Position numbers and translations under genes: made by a program. Below, one piece after another: positions 1 to 9,183 of a stretch of DNA of 64,000 nt (positions within the stretch are counted from its first letter, which is position 1; each line of letters opens with the position of its first letter). The DNA lies in NCBI GenBank assembly GCA_013138975.1, contig WTBR01000068.1, forward strand, positions 44,019 through 108,018, in the 5' to 3' direction. The notes beneath the pieces were generated by a model. It made no database searches, was not told the DNA's origin, and saw nothing but the letters and a program-made list of their open reading frames with translations. This stretch comes from Bacteroidales bacterium (GTDB lineage Bacteria > Bacteroidota > Bacteroidia > Bacteroidales > UBA12077).

Positions 1-1
1 T

Positions 2-340
2 GGAGAAGTTAAAATTCCGGGAGTAAAATTAGTAACAGCAAACCAAATAAATATTATAGAAGCGCTGGCTTATGGTGGAGATATTTCGTACAAGGGTAAT
101 CGTAAAAAGATTCTATTACTGAGACAAACAGCTAAAGGAACGCAATCGTATAAAATTAACTTAACAAAACCCGATATTGTAGATTCAGAACTTTATTACA
201 TTATGCCCAATGACATTATTTATGTAGAACCACTAAAATCAACCTTATTTAGAGAACAAACCTCCGATTATGTATTTGTTATAAGTGCAGTAACATCTAC
301 ATTAACTGCGGTAGCATTGATTCTTAATTTAATACAATAG
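2..340 (+). CDS. Polysaccharide export protein (Wza-like), C-terminal part
   Basis: Only the last 112 residues are inside the window; the reading frame is open from base 2 to a TAG at 338-340. The visible part starts in an SLBB-like segment (GEVKIPGV, then an alanine/leucine helix LTANQ...IEALAYGG), continues with a strand pattern ending in a MPNDIIYVEPLK element, and finishes with a hydrophobic helix (about 20 residues) before the stop. This layout is that of outer-membrane polysaccharide export lipoproteins of Bacteroidetes, which form the channel for capsule or exopolysaccharide. Its usual partner, a Wzc-like copolymerase, lies at 1299 but is separated from it by a toxin-antitoxin pair. 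The N-terminal lipobox and export motif are outside the window, so the family call rests on the C-terminus and on context. Confidence 0.8.
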   Translation, partial: GEVKIPGVKLVTANQINIIEALAYGGDISYKGNRKKILLLRQTAKGTQSYKINLTKPDIVDSELYYIMPNDIIYVEPLKSTLFREQTSDYVFVISAVTSTLTAVALILNLIQ

Positions 341-463
341 CCTTTTGCTTTTTGCCGTTACTCTTAGAAAAAAATAAATTTGCCACATAGACACAAAGAA
401 CACTTTGTACTATTTACAAATAGCAAATAACTAAAACTAAGTGCTAAAGCCCTGTCAATTAAG

Positions 464-865
464 ATGAACAATAAAGATATACGCTGGAAACAAAGATTTG
501 AAAATTTTGAAAAAGCCTTTATTCAATTAAAAGATGCTGTAAGTAGATATGAATCACTGGATGATCTTTCTAAAGAAGGGCTTATTCATCGATTTGAATA
601 TACTTTTGAATTAGCTTGGAAAACGTTAAATGACTATTTAGAATCTAATGGGGTTATTTCTAAGTTTCCAAGAGAAGTTTTAAAAAATGCTTTTCAGGCT
701 GAATTAATCAATAATGGTGAAATCTGGATTGATATGCTTGAAAAAAGAAATCTTCTGGCTCATACATACGATAAGAAAAATTTTAATGATGCCTTACAAA
801 TAATTCTTAAATTATATTATCCTGAGATGCTAAACCTATTTTTATTTTTGAAGAGTGAACAATAA
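464..865 (+). CDS. hepT: HEPN-domain toxin HepT (HI0074 family)
   Basis: A 133-residue all-helical protein of the 'nucleotidyltransferase substrate-binding' HI0074/HepT family. The HEPN ribonuclease signature R-x4-H-x-Y is intact at R95, H100 and Y102. In characterised HepT/MntA pairs this protein is an RNase-type toxin, and the partner nucleotidyltransferase silences it by adding AMP to the motif tyrosine. The partner begins at 855 and overlaps this gene by 11 bases, so the two are translationally coupled, toxin first. The pair sits between the Wza-like and Wzc-like genes, an unusual position that suggests insertion into the export operon. The gap upstream (341-463) has no gene; it carries a short inverted repeat (ACAAAG/CTTTGT, 393-408) inside low-complexity sequence. 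Confidence 0.85.
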   Translation: MNNKDIRWKQRFENFEKAFIQLKDAVSRYESLDDLSKEGLIHRFEYTFELAWKTLNDYLESNGVISKFPREVLKNAFQAELINNGEIWIDMLEKRNLLAHTYDKKNFNDALQIILKLYYPEMLNLFLFLKSEQ

Positions 866-1166
866 TTTTGGTATATACGATAATTCTTTTTCTTTGATTC
901 TTGATTCATTAAGGAAGTTCACCGAAATTGAAAAAGCTATTTTGTTTGGATCTCGAGCAATGGGAAATTATAAAAAAGGTTCTGATATTGATATAGCAAT
1001 TACAGGTAAAAATATAAGTGACAAAACTGTAACACGATTAAGTAGTATTTTAAATCAGGAACTCCCTATACCCTATTATATTGATGTTGCAGATTACAAT
1101 TCCTTATCAAACATTGAACTTAAAGAGCACATACAAAAAGAAGAAAAAATTATTTACCAAAAGTAA
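855..1166 (+). CDS. mntA: Minimal nucleotidyltransferase antitoxin MntA
   Basis: A 103-residue MNT-type nucleotidyltransferase with the catalytic motif G-S-x10-D-x-D visible at G32, S33, D44 and D46. MntA proteins transfer AMP from ATP to the HepT tyrosine and so neutralise the toxin. The best start is a GTG at 855, inside the last codons of hepT; the only in-frame ATG nearby is within the catalytic core and would remove G32-S33. The gene is followed by 132 bases without a gene (1167-1298) containing repetitive words such as AGCTTGTAGCTTAAAGC and AACTCGGAACTC, a style of low-complexity filler seen elsewhere in this window. Family assignment is secure; activity in this organism is inferred. 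Confidence 0.85.
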   Translation: MNNNFGIYDNSFSLILDSLRKFTEIEKAILFGSRAMGNYKKGSDIDIAITGKNISDKTVTRLSSILNQELPIPYYIDVADYNSLSNIELKEHIQKEEKIIYQK

Positions 1167-1298
1167 CTATTAGCGATTAGCATTAAGGTACACACTTTGT
1201 TCATTAAATCATTTCGCTAAGTTGGCTTTTATAATATAGCTTGTAGCTTAAAGCATACAGCTCAAAATCAACAACTAAGAACTCGGAACTCATAAACT

Positions 1299-3656
1299 AT
1301 GGATTCATATCCTCAACAGAATATCTACCAAGAAGAAAGCATCGACATTAAAAAGTACTTTTTTAAGTTTCTATCCAACTGGTATTGGTTTGCTATTGCT
1401 GTTGGAATTGCTCTCTCCGTGGCTTATTTAGTAAATCGTTACTCCGAATCTACATATACCATTAGCTCATCCATTATTATTTCCGACAATCAAAACGAAA
1501 CTTCAAGTATTGAATCTATTGTACAAGAACTTGGGCGTTTTAGAGCACGTAAAAAAACAGAAGTAGTAAACGAAATAGCTATTTTAAAATCATATAAAAT
1601 GGCTCGCCTGGCATTAGAAGAGCTTGATTTCGGAATATTATATATCTCCATTGGCAAACGCGAAATAGCCGAAACAAAAATATACAATAACAGCTCGTTT
1701 ATTATTATACCCGATACCGCATTTACTCAAATGATTAATTACCCGATTGACATTAAAATTTTATCAGAACATGAATACCAATTAAGTATTAATGATCAAT
1801 TTAACATTAAACGCACTCTTAAGTTTGGAGAAACCTTTGAAAACGAAGCTTTTAAGTTTTCAATTATAAAAAACGAAATAATAGATTCTGTTTTTAATGA
1901 AAACAGCTCAAATAAATACCTTTTTAAATTTTTAGATATTAATAATTTAGCAAAAACTTACAGAAGTAAACTAAAAATTGATGTAAACGACGAAAAAGGA
2001 TCTATTTTAACACTTAAACTTAATGGATTTGTACCAGAAAAAATGGCTGCATACCTCAATAAACTTTCTGAAGTTTACATTCGATCCGATCTTACAGAAA
2101 AAAATGAACGAACTGAAAATACATTAAGTTTTATAGATGATCAATTATCCGTAATAGTAAAAGATTTAAACAATGCAGAAGTTCGGCTTCAAGAATTTAG
2201 ATCCGAAAATCAGGTGTTTAACCTAAGTCAAAAAGGAGGATTGCTCATTAATCGTTTATCGGAAGTACAAATGGAGCAAATCCCTTACGAGGTTCGTGAA
2301 CGTTATTTCGATTACTTGAACACTTATCTTCAGGAACACGCAACAAATCAACCTATTGTGGCACCTTCCATAATGAATATTAATGATTTGGCACTGCAAA
2401 AAATAGTGGAAAAATATAACGATCAGTTATTTCAAAAATTAAAATTTAGTCAGGTTGCCAACGAAGATGCAAGCAATATTATCATTATACAAAATGAAAT
2501 TAATAGTTTGCAAAATATAATTTCAGAGTATGTTAAAACAAACAAACAAGCAAACAAAATAAGCATTCATGCGCTCGATCAAAAAATTAACGACATAAAT
2601 AAAGAAATAAACCTACTACCGATAAACGAACGGATCTTAATTAACATTGAAAGAGAATATACCCTAAATAACGAACTTTATACTTTCTTACTTGAAAAAA
2701 GAGCCGAAGCGGGAATTACCAAAGCATCGAATGTTGCCGACAATAAAATTCTTGATATTGCACGCCCCGAAAACGCAACTCAATTAACTCCTAAGCGTTC
2801 GCAAAATTATTTAATAGCATTGGTGTTAGGTTTTGGTTTGCCTGGTGCTATTATCTTAATGTTAGAATTTTTCAATACTAAAATCGAAAATAAAAAAGAC
2901 ATTGAACAGAATACCGATATCCCAATTATAGGAACCATTGGTCATAATGCTACTCAAAGTAATATTCCTGTTTTTATCGATCCTAAATCGGGATTAGCAG
3001 AATCATTTAGAACTTTACGAACCAACTTGCAATACATTCTGCGTGAAAAAAATCAAAAGGTAATAATGATTACTTCAACCATAAGTGGTGAAGGAAAAAC
3101 ATTTGTCGCCATTAATCTGGCAACAATTATATCTATGGTAGGCAAAAAAGTACTCTTAGTAGGTTTAGATTTAAGAAAACCAAGCTTACATAAAATCTTT
3201 GATGTAGCAAATAATATAGGTTTAAGTACATATCTAAGCCAACAAAACACATACAATGAAATTATTAGAGAAACACCTATCGAAAATCTATTTATTGCAC
3301 CTTCAGGTCCTATTCCACCAAATCCTGCAGAACTTATTGAAACAGATCAAATGAAAACTTTCTTTGAAAATGCTGAAAAAGATTACGATTTCATTGTAAT
3401 AGATACTCCTCCTATTGCTCTGGTTACAGATGCATTATTAATTTCTCAATACTCACATGCTAACCTTTTTATGATCCGACAAAGGTACAGCACCTCACAT
3501 GTATTCGATTTAATAAATAAGTTAAAACAAGATCAAAAAATTGCACACATGAATATCATAGTAAACGATTTAAAAATGCCCAAATACTATGGTTATAATT
3601 ATGGGTACGGATATGGATATGGATATGGATACGGATATGGGAATCAAAAAATATAA
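1299..3656 (+). CDS. wzc: Wzc-like polysaccharide copolymerase / tyrosine autokinase
   Basis: A 785-residue inner-membrane protein that joins a Wzz-type chain-length domain to a BY-kinase domain. The first membrane helix is near residues 31-48 and the second near 505-527, with a long coiled-coil periplasmic part and a GNVR-like segment between them. The cytoplasmic kinase has a Walker A motif (SGEGKT, about 596-601), a Walker A'-like segment (VGLDLRKP, about 620-627) and a Walker B (VIDTPP, about 700). The C-terminus is a run of Gly-Tyr dipeptides: ten tyrosines in the last 23 residues, the expected autophosphorylation cluster. Such proteins control polymerisation and export by cycles of phosphorylation. 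The first A' aspartate is replaced by glycine, a minor deviation. The pse genes follow 29 bases downstream. Confidence 0.93.
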   Translation: MDSYPQQNIYQEESIDIKKYFFKFLSNWYWFAIAVGIALSVAYLVNRYSESTYTISSSIIISDNQNETSSIESIVQELGRFRARKKTEVVNEIAILKSYKMARLALEELDFGILYISIGKREIAETKIYNNSSFIIIPDTAFTQMINYPIDIKILSEHEYQLSINDQFNIKRTLKFGETFENEAFKFSIIKNEIIDSVFNENSSNKYLFKFLDINNLAKTYRSKLKIDVNDEKGSILTLKLNGFVPEKMAAYLNKLSEVYIRSDLTEKNERTENTLSFIDDQLSVIVKDLNNAEVRLQEFRSENQVFNLSQKGGLLINRLSEVQMEQIPYEVRERYFDYLNTYLQEHATNQPIVAPSIMNINDLALQKIVEKYNDQLFQKLKFSQVANEDASNIIIIQNEINSLQNIISEYVKTNKQANKISIHALDQKINDINKEINLLPINERILINIEREYTLNNELYTFLLEKRAEAGITKASNVADNKILDIARPENATQLTPKRSQNYLIALVLGFGLPGAIILMLEFFNTKIENKKDIEQNTDIPIIGTIGHNATQSNIPVFIDPKSGLAESFRTLRTNLQYILREKNQKVIMITSTISGEGKTFVAINLATIISMVGKKVLLVGLDLRKPSLHKIFDVANNIGLSTYLSQQNTYNEIIRETPIENLFIAPSGPIPPNPAELIETDQMKTFFENAEKDYDFIVIDTPPIALVTDALLISQYSHANLFMIRQRYSTSHVFDLINKLKQDQKIAHMNIIVNDLKMPKYYGYNYGYGYGYGYGYGYGNQKI

Positions 3657-3685
3657 AAACATTTTTAAATTAATAAATATAAATT

Positions 3686-4699
3686 ATGCTAAATAATAAA
3701 TCTGTATTAATAACAGGAGGAACTGGTTCTTTTGGCAAGAAGTTCACAGAGATTATATTAAATAGATATAAAAATATAAAACGGTTAGTAATATTTTCTA
3801 GAGACGAGTTAAAACAATTTGAAATGGCTCAATATTATCCGGAAGAAAAATATCCACAGGTTAGATTTTTTATTGGAGATGTAAGAGATGCCAATAGATT
3901 TAAGCGTGCTTGTGAAGGAATTGATATTATAATTCATGCTGCGGCACTTAAGCAAGTTCCTGCTGCAGAATATAATCCCGATGAATTCATTAAAACAAAT
4001 ATTGGTGGAGCTCAAAATATTATAGATGCCGCTCTCGAAACAAATGTAGAAACAGTTGTAGCTCTATCAACCGATAAGGCTGCGGCTCCTATTAACTTAT
4101 ATGGAGCAACAAAACTGGTGTCTGACAAACTCTTTATTGCAGCTAACAACATTAAAGGAAGTCGCAATTTAAAATTCTCTGTTGTTAGGTATGGAAATGT
4201 TATGGGTTCTAGAGGATCTGTAATTCCTTTCTTCATAGATAAAGCAAAAAAAGGTGTTTCGTTACCTCTTACCCATAAAGATATGACTCGATTCAATATT
4301 TCTTTGGAAGATGGTGTTGAAATGGTTATGTGGGCAATAAAAAATGCTCTTGGAGGGGAAATTTTTGTCCCCAAAATCCCTTCTTATAAAATTGAAACAA
4401 TAGCAAAAGCTATCGCTCCTAATATTAAAACGGTAGATGTTGGTATTCGCCCTGGAGAAAAACTTCACGAAGAAATGATAACAGAAAGTGATTCTTATAA
4501 TACAATTGTATTTGATAAATATTATGCAATTCTAACGTCAAATGCAGATAAAGAAAAATATATAAAGCATTATAATGCTAAAGAAGTAGAGAAAGGCTTT
4601 AAATATAATTCTGGTACTAACGATGAATGGGAAACAGTAGAAAGTATTAGAACTAAAATATTAAAATATGTTGATCCTAACTTTATTCCATTTAAATGA
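3686..4699 (+). CDS. pseB: UDP-GlcNAc 4,6-dehydratase (inverting), PseB
   Basis: First enzyme of CMP-pseudaminic acid synthesis: it converts UDP-GlcNAc to the 4-keto-6-deoxy-L-arabino sugar. The 337-residue protein is a short-chain dehydrogenase with the nucleotide-binding GGTGSFG at residues 11-17, a D130-K131 pair and the Y139-x3-K143 catalytic motif. Length and these motifs match the PseB/FlaA1 subgroup rather than the larger membrane-bound WbpM type. The stop overlaps the pseC start by four bases (ATGA), which supports translational coupling. The gene opens the six-gene pse run. Confidence 0.95.
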   Translation: MLNNKSVLITGGTGSFGKKFTEIILNRYKNIKRLVIFSRDELKQFEMAQYYPEEKYPQVRFFIGDVRDANRFKRACEGIDIIIHAAALKQVPAAEYNPDEFIKTNIGGAQNIIDAALETNVETVVALSTDKAAAPINLYGATKLVSDKLFIAANNIKGSRNLKFSVVRYGNVMGSRGSVIPFFIDKAKKGVSLPLTHKDMTRFNISLEDGVEMVMWAIKNALGGEIFVPKIPSYKIETIAKAIAPNIKTVDVGIRPGEKLHEEMITESDSYNTIVFDKYYAILTSNADKEKYIKHYNAKEVEKGFKYNSGTNDEWETVESIRTKILKYVDPNFIPFK

Positions 4700-5850
4700 T
4701 GAAGCCAATCCCTTATGGTAAACAGTCTATTAATCAAGATGATATTGATGGCGTAATTGAAGTATTGCATTCTGATTATTTAACACAAGGACCTAAAATT
4801 GCTGAATTTGAGCAAAAATTTGCAGAGTATATCGGTTGTAAATACGCTGTTGCAGTTTCAAATGGAACAGCAGCATTGCACCTTTCAGCTTTAGCCTTAG
4901 ATGTTAAATCTGGAGATAAAGTTATAACCACTCCAATCACATTTGTAGCAAGTGCTAATTGTGTTCTTTATTGCGGAGGAGAAATAGATTTTGTTGATAT
5001 TGATCAGAATACATTTTTGATGGATCTTGATAAACTCGAAGAAAAATTAGCATCCAATCCCCAAGGCACATACAAAGGTATAATACCAGTTGACTTTACT
5101 GGTTTACCTATAGATACTGAAAGACTAAAAAAAATTGCCAATAAATATAAGCTGTGGATAATTGAAGATGCATGCCATGCTCCTGGTGGATATTTTAAAA
5201 ACTCAAATAATAAAACAATATATTGTGGAGATGGTCAATATTCTGACTTAAGTATTTTCTCCTTTCATCCTGTAAAACATATAGCTACGGGCGAAGGAGG
5301 AATGATTACTACAAACAATGAAGAACTCTATAAACAATTGTTGTTATTGCGCACCCATGGTATTACAAAATCTCCAGAAATGTTACAAGAAAACCATGGT
5401 GGATGGTATTATGAAATGCATGAATTAGGTTTTAATTACAGACTCTCTGATTTATCTGCATCTCTTGGAATTACACAATTAAAAAGAGCAAAGGAAGGCT
5501 TACAAAGAAGAAAGGAAATTGCAAATAACTATTTTAATGCATTTAAAGATTCTCCAATCAAAATGCAAAAAGTTAACAATAACTTTTCCAATGCGTTTCA
5601 TTTATTCGTTATCCAAGTTAAAAATAGATTAGAATTATATAATTATTTAAAATCGCACAACATTTTTTCGCAAATACATTATATACCAGTTCATCTTCAA
5701 CCTTATTATAAAAACTTTGGTTGGAAAAATGGAGATTTTCCTATCGCAGAAAATTATTATAATGAATGTTTAAGTCTGCCTATCTATGCTTCACTTAGCA
5801 CGAAAGAACAAGACTATGTAATAAATACAGTTTTAGAATTTGTAAAATGA
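4696..5850 (+). CDS. pseC: UDP-4-amino-4,6-dideoxy-AltNAc transaminase, PseC
   Basis: PLP-dependent DegT/DnrJ/EryC1-type aminotransferase of 384 residues that aminates C4 of the PseB product using glutamate. The PLP-binding lysine is K194 in the SFHPVKHI segment, followed by the glycine-rich GEGGM stretch typical of sugar aminotransferases. A conserved EDACHA motif, which contacts the cofactor, lies about 35 residues before it. The family also includes other NDP-sugar transaminases; the position between pseB and pseF, with four-base overlaps on both sides, decides the assignment. Confidence 0.95.
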   Translation: MMKPIPYGKQSINQDDIDGVIEVLHSDYLTQGPKIAEFEQKFAEYIGCKYAVAVSNGTAALHLSALALDVKSGDKVITTPITFVASANCVLYCGGEIDFVDIDQNTFLMDLDKLEEKLASNPQGTYKGIIPVDFTGLPIDTERLKKIANKYKLWIIEDACHAPGGYFKNSNNKTIYCGDGQYSDLSIFSFHPVKHIATGEGGMITTNNEELYKQLLLLRTHGITKSPEMLQENHGGWYYEMHELGFNYRLSDLSASLGITQLKRAKEGLQRRKEIANNYFNAFKDSPIKMQKVNNNFSNAFHLFVIQVKNRLELYNYLKSHNIFSQIHYIPVHLQPYYKNFGWKNGDFPIAENYYNECLSLPIYASLSTKEQDYVINTVLEFVK

Positions 5851-6536
5851 AAAATTTGGCCATTATTCCTGCTAGAGGAGGAAGCAAAAGAATACCTCGA
5901 AAAAACGTTAAAGAATTTCTTGGCAAACCCATTATTGCCTATTCTATAGAAACAGCATTAAAAACCGAAATATTTGATGAGGTGATGGTTTCAACAGATG
6001 ATGATGAAATTGCAGAAATTGCAAGAAAATACGGTGCTTCAGTTCCTTTTATGAGAAGCAAAGGAACATCAGATGATCATGCAACTACATTGTCTGTAAT
6101 TAAAGAAGTTCTAGCTACATATAAAATAAAACAAGAAAAAGATTTTAACTTGATTTGCTGCATCTATCCTACCGCGCCTCTTATTCAGATAAAGCATCTA
6201 AAAAAAGGATTAGAGCTATTAGAGTCTAAAAACTACCAGAGCGTTTTCCCTGTCGTCACTTTTGGTTATCCCGTATGGAGAGGGCTAGAAAGAATGGACG
6301 ATGGAAAAACCAATATGTTATGGCCAGAAAACCTAAATGCACGATCTCAGGATATGAAAAAAGTATACCATGATGCGGGTCAATGGTATTGGATAAAAAG
6401 TCAAAAGATAAATCACTCTATTTTTTCAGAAAACACAGCAACAATAGTACTTGAAGAAACAGAAGCACAGGACATAGATAACCTTACAGATTGGAAATTA
6501 GCTGAACTGAAATATCATTTACTTAATGAAGCCTGA
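5847..6536 (+). CDS. pseF: Pseudaminic acid cytidylyltransferase, PseF
   Basis: A 229-residue CMP-sugar synthetase-like enzyme that activates pseudaminic acid with CTP to give CMP-Pse, the donor for transfer. The nucleotide-binding signature IPARGGSKRIPRKN is at residues 6-19, and the VSTDDDEIA segment (around 48-56) follows as in NeuA/PseF proteins. It overlaps pseC by four bases and pseG by eleven. The short single-domain form fits PseF better than the longer bifunctional NeuA proteins. Confidence 0.95.
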   Translation: MKNLAIIPARGGSKRIPRKNVKEFLGKPIIAYSIETALKTEIFDEVMVSTDDDEIAEIARKYGASVPFMRSKGTSDDHATTLSVIKEVLATYKIKQEKDFNLICCIYPTAPLIQIKHLKKGLELLESKNYQSVFPVVTFGYPVWRGLERMDDGKTNMLWPENLNARSQDMKKVYHDAGQWYWIKSQKINHSIFSENTATIVLEETEAQDIDNLTDWKLAELKYHLLNEA

Positions 6537-7521
6537 GATTTTTATAAGGGCAGATGGAAACCACCAAATTGGACTAGGTCATCTAGTAAGGTGTTCTGCA
6601 CTTGCGCACATGCTTAAGAATAATTTTATCATTTCTTTTTTTTGTCTAGAAATTCCAGATAAAATGCTAAAGGAACTAGCAGATAATGACTTTCATTGCA
6701 TCCGCATGAAAAATGAAGATCTTTTATTTTCTAAGATCAGTGCAAAAAGCATTGTAATACTGGATGGTTATCATTTTGATACTAATTACCAAAAAAAAAT
6801 TAAACAGAAAAAATGTAAATTAGTTTGTATTGACGACCTACATGACAAAGAATATGTTTCAGATCTTATTGTTAATCATTCTCCAGGAATAAGCCCTGAA
6901 GATTACAATTCAAAATCTTACACAAATTATGCCTTAGGACCAGAATTTGCATTATTGCGTCCATTGTTTAATGAAGCTGCTAAAAATAATCGAAAAATTT
7001 CTAAAGTAGATTCGGCATTTGTTTGTTTTGGTGGTTCAGATCAATTTAACCTGACGTATAAAACAACGTTAGCGTTATTGAAAATTAAGCAATTTAAACA
7101 AATAAATATAGTTTTAGGTATTGCCTATGAAGATCCTGAGATTTTTGAATTAGAAAAAAGCAATCCAAGTATAAAACTTTACAAAAATCTAACTGAAAAG
7201 GATTTAATCTCTGTAATGCAAGAAAGTAATTTTGCCATAATTCCAGCTAGCAATATATTATTTGAAATTATGGCTGTTAATATTCCATTTATTACAGGTT
7301 ATTATGTTGATAATCAAAAACATTTTTATAATTATCTAACAGAAAATAACCTTGCGTTTGGGCTTGGAAATTTTGTATCAAAGACTGATAAAGAAATCAA
7401 AAAGTATATATTGAATTTTTTATTGGAAAAAGGGAATTTATCAAGCAAAACCAATTCACTAATAGATGGTAAATCTCCTGAAAGGATCTTAACAAAAATA
7501 AAAAATCTCTATCATGACTAA
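6526..7521 (+). CDS. pseG: UDP-2,4-diacetamido-2,4,6-trideoxy-beta-L-altropyranose hydrolase, PseG
   Basis: Releases UDP from the nucleotide sugar made by PseB-PseC-PseH, yielding the free 6-deoxy-AltdiNAc that PseI uses. The 331-residue protein has a GT-B/MurG-like fold. The N-terminal motif RADGNHQIGLGHLVRC (residues 8-23) contains the G-x-G-H-x-x-R signature with the histidine implicated in catalysis. A C-terminal stretch IPASNILFEIMAV resembles the nucleotide-binding part of MurG-like enzymes. It starts inside pseF (11-base overlap). Confidence 0.93.
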   Translation: MKPEIFIRADGNHQIGLGHLVRCSALAHMLKNNFIISFFCLEIPDKMLKELADNDFHCIRMKNEDLLFSKISAKSIVILDGYHFDTNYQKKIKQKKCKLVCIDDLHDKEYVSDLIVNHSPGISPEDYNSKSYTNYALGPEFALLRPLFNEAAKNNRKISKVDSAFVCFGGSDQFNLTYKTTLALLKIKQFKQINIVLGIAYEDPEIFELEKSNPSIKLYKNLTEKDLISVMQESNFAIIPASNILFEIMAVNIPFITGYYVDNQKHFYNYLTENNLAFGLGNFVSKTDKEIKKYILNFLLEKGNLSSKTNSLIDGKSPERILTKIKNLYHD

Positions 7522-7559
7522 TCTCGTTCTCCATATTCCTAACTACTTATAATTCTGAT

Positions 7560-8069
7560 ATGCTATCATTTAGATTTGCAACAAAAGATGATGTTGATAT
7601 ATATTTCAAATGGACAAACGATCCAAGTGTTAGAGAAAACTCTTTAGCCTCTTCTGAAATAAATTATAAGGATCATGTCAAATGGTTTCTGTCCAAGCTC
7701 AATAGTTCAAATGCATTTCTATATGTTTTTTTAAATGAAAAAAAAGAATCTGTCGGTCAGGTTAGAATTGAAAAACTAAAAGATAGAATTTTTGTAGGGC
7801 AGTCGGTTGATATAAAACATAGAGGTAAAAAATATAGTTCGGAAATGTTAAAAAAGGCAACAGATGATTATCTAATTAAGTTTCCAAAAGATACAATTAT
7901 AAGTGTTATTAAAAAAAACAATGCCCCTTCAATCAAAATGTCTATAAATAGCGGACTTATTATTGTTAATACGGATGATCGTTGTGATGAATTATTAGTT
8001 TTAAAAGGAAATAAACAAAATGATCAAGGTTTCATTCAAGCTTCAAAGCGTTTATACAATCTAATTTGA
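7560..8069 (+). CDS. pseH: GNAT N-acetyltransferase, PseH-type
   Basis: A 169-residue GNAT-fold acetyltransferase. In the Pse pathway this enzyme acetylates the C4 amino group of the PseC product with acetyl-CoA. The N-terminus has the usual 'FRFATKDDVDIYFKWTND' type start (RimJ/RimL-like), and the acetyl-CoA loop is seen around VDIKHRGKKYSSEML (residues 84-98). PseH sequences are divergent, so the assignment rests mainly on position: between pseG and pseI, with 38 and 9 bases of spacing. No other acetyltransferase of this type is in the pse run. Confidence 0.85.
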   Translation: MLSFRFATKDDVDIYFKWTNDPSVRENSLASSEINYKDHVKWFLSKLNSSNAFLYVFLNEKKESVGQVRIEKLKDRIFVGQSVDIKHRGKKYSSEMLKKATDDYLIKFPKDTIISVIKKNNAPSIKMSINSGLIIVNTDDRCDELLVLKGNKQNDQGFIQASKRLYNLI

Positions 8070-8078
8070 TTTTTTTTC

Positions 8079-9131
8079 ATGGAAAACTTAAACTTTTCTT
8101 TCAATAATTTAAAGACTGTTTTTATAATTGCAGAATTATCTGCAAATCATGGTCATGATATTGAAATTGCAAAAAATACAATTCGTGCAGCAAAACGTGC
8201 AGGAGCTGATGCAATTAAATTGCAAACCTATACAGCCGATACAATAACATTGAATTGCAAAAAGGATGATTTCTTAATAAAAGGAACAATTTGGGATGGA
8301 AAATCTTTGCACGAATTATATAATGAAGCATATCTTCCTTGGGAATGGCATAAAGAACTTTTTGATACTGCTAAAGAAGAAGATCTTGTTTGTTTTAGCA
8401 GCCCTTTTGACAAAACAGCAGTAGATTTTCTTGAGAAATTAAATGCTCCAGCATATAAAATTGCTTCTTTTGAAATTACAGATATCCCTCTAATTGAGTA
8501 TGCTGCCTCTAAAGGAAAACCAATGATTATATCAACTGGCATTGCCGATTATGATGATATTAAATTAGCTGTTGATGCATGCAGGAACGTTGGTAACAAC
8601 CAGATAATTTTGCTTAAAACATCATCACAATACCCTGCTAAAATTGAGGATGCCAATCTATTAATGATTCCTGAAATTGCTAAACAATTTAATGTTATTA
8701 CAGGATTATCAGATCACACATCAGGAGAATTAGTACCTATTATAGCAACAAGCTTAGGTGCAAAAGTAATCGAAAAACACTTTATATTGGATAAATCAAT
8801 TGGGGGTCCTGATGCGTCTTTTTCTTTGGACGAAAATGAATTTGCTAAAATGGTAAAAGCTGTTCGCAACACGGAATTAGCTCTTGGTGATGTTAGATTT
8901 TCACTATCAGATAAAGCTAAAAAGAGCAAAGAATTTTCTCGTTCATTGTATGCTGTTCAGGATATAAAAAAAGGAGAAATAATATCTGAAAAAAATATTA
9001 AATCGATTAGACCAGGATTTGGTATGCACCCGAAACACTTAAACACTATTTTGGGAGAAAAAATTAACATAAATATTGAAAAGGGAGAACCTTTAAAAAA
9101 AGAAATGTTTGAAATTTTTAAAAATAAATAA
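8079..9131 (+). CDS. pseI: Pseudaminic acid synthase, PseI
   Basis: NeuB-family enzyme of 350 residues that condenses 6-deoxy-AltdiNAc with phosphoenolpyruvate to give pseudaminic acid. The TIM-barrel domain covers about residues 10-275 with the family motifs IAELSANHG near the N-terminus, GADAIKLQTYTADT (residues 43-56), and a GLSDHT segment near residue 210. A C-terminal SAF/antifreeze-like domain (about 285-345, SLYAVQDIKKGE) closes the active site in this family. The stop codon overlaps an ATG (TAATG), which once probably coupled it to the pseudogene that follows. Confidence 0.95.
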   Translation: MENLNFSFNNLKTVFIIAELSANHGHDIEIAKNTIRAAKRAGADAIKLQTYTADTITLNCKKDDFLIKGTIWDGKSLHELYNEAYLPWEWHKELFDTAKEEDLVCFSSPFDKTAVDFLEKLNAPAYKIASFEITDIPLIEYAASKGKPMIISTGIADYDDIKLAVDACRNVGNNQIILLKTSSQYPAKIEDANLLMIPEIAKQFNVITGLSDHTSGELVPIIATSLGAKVIEKHFILDKSIGGPDASFSLDENEFAKMVKAVRNTELALGDVRFSLSDKAKKSKEFSRSLYAVQDIKKGEIISEKNIKSIRPGFGMHPKHLNTILGEKININIEKGEPLKKEMFEIFKNK

Positions 9132-9183
9132 TGAATCCAAACACTTGATAAATTACTAAGAAAGACAAGAGTGGTTAACCTGA

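Noticed and set aside
4012..4374. Minus-strand frame of 120 codons inside pseB
   Set aside because: Overlaps the conserved catalytic part of pseB on the other strand, with no recognisable product.
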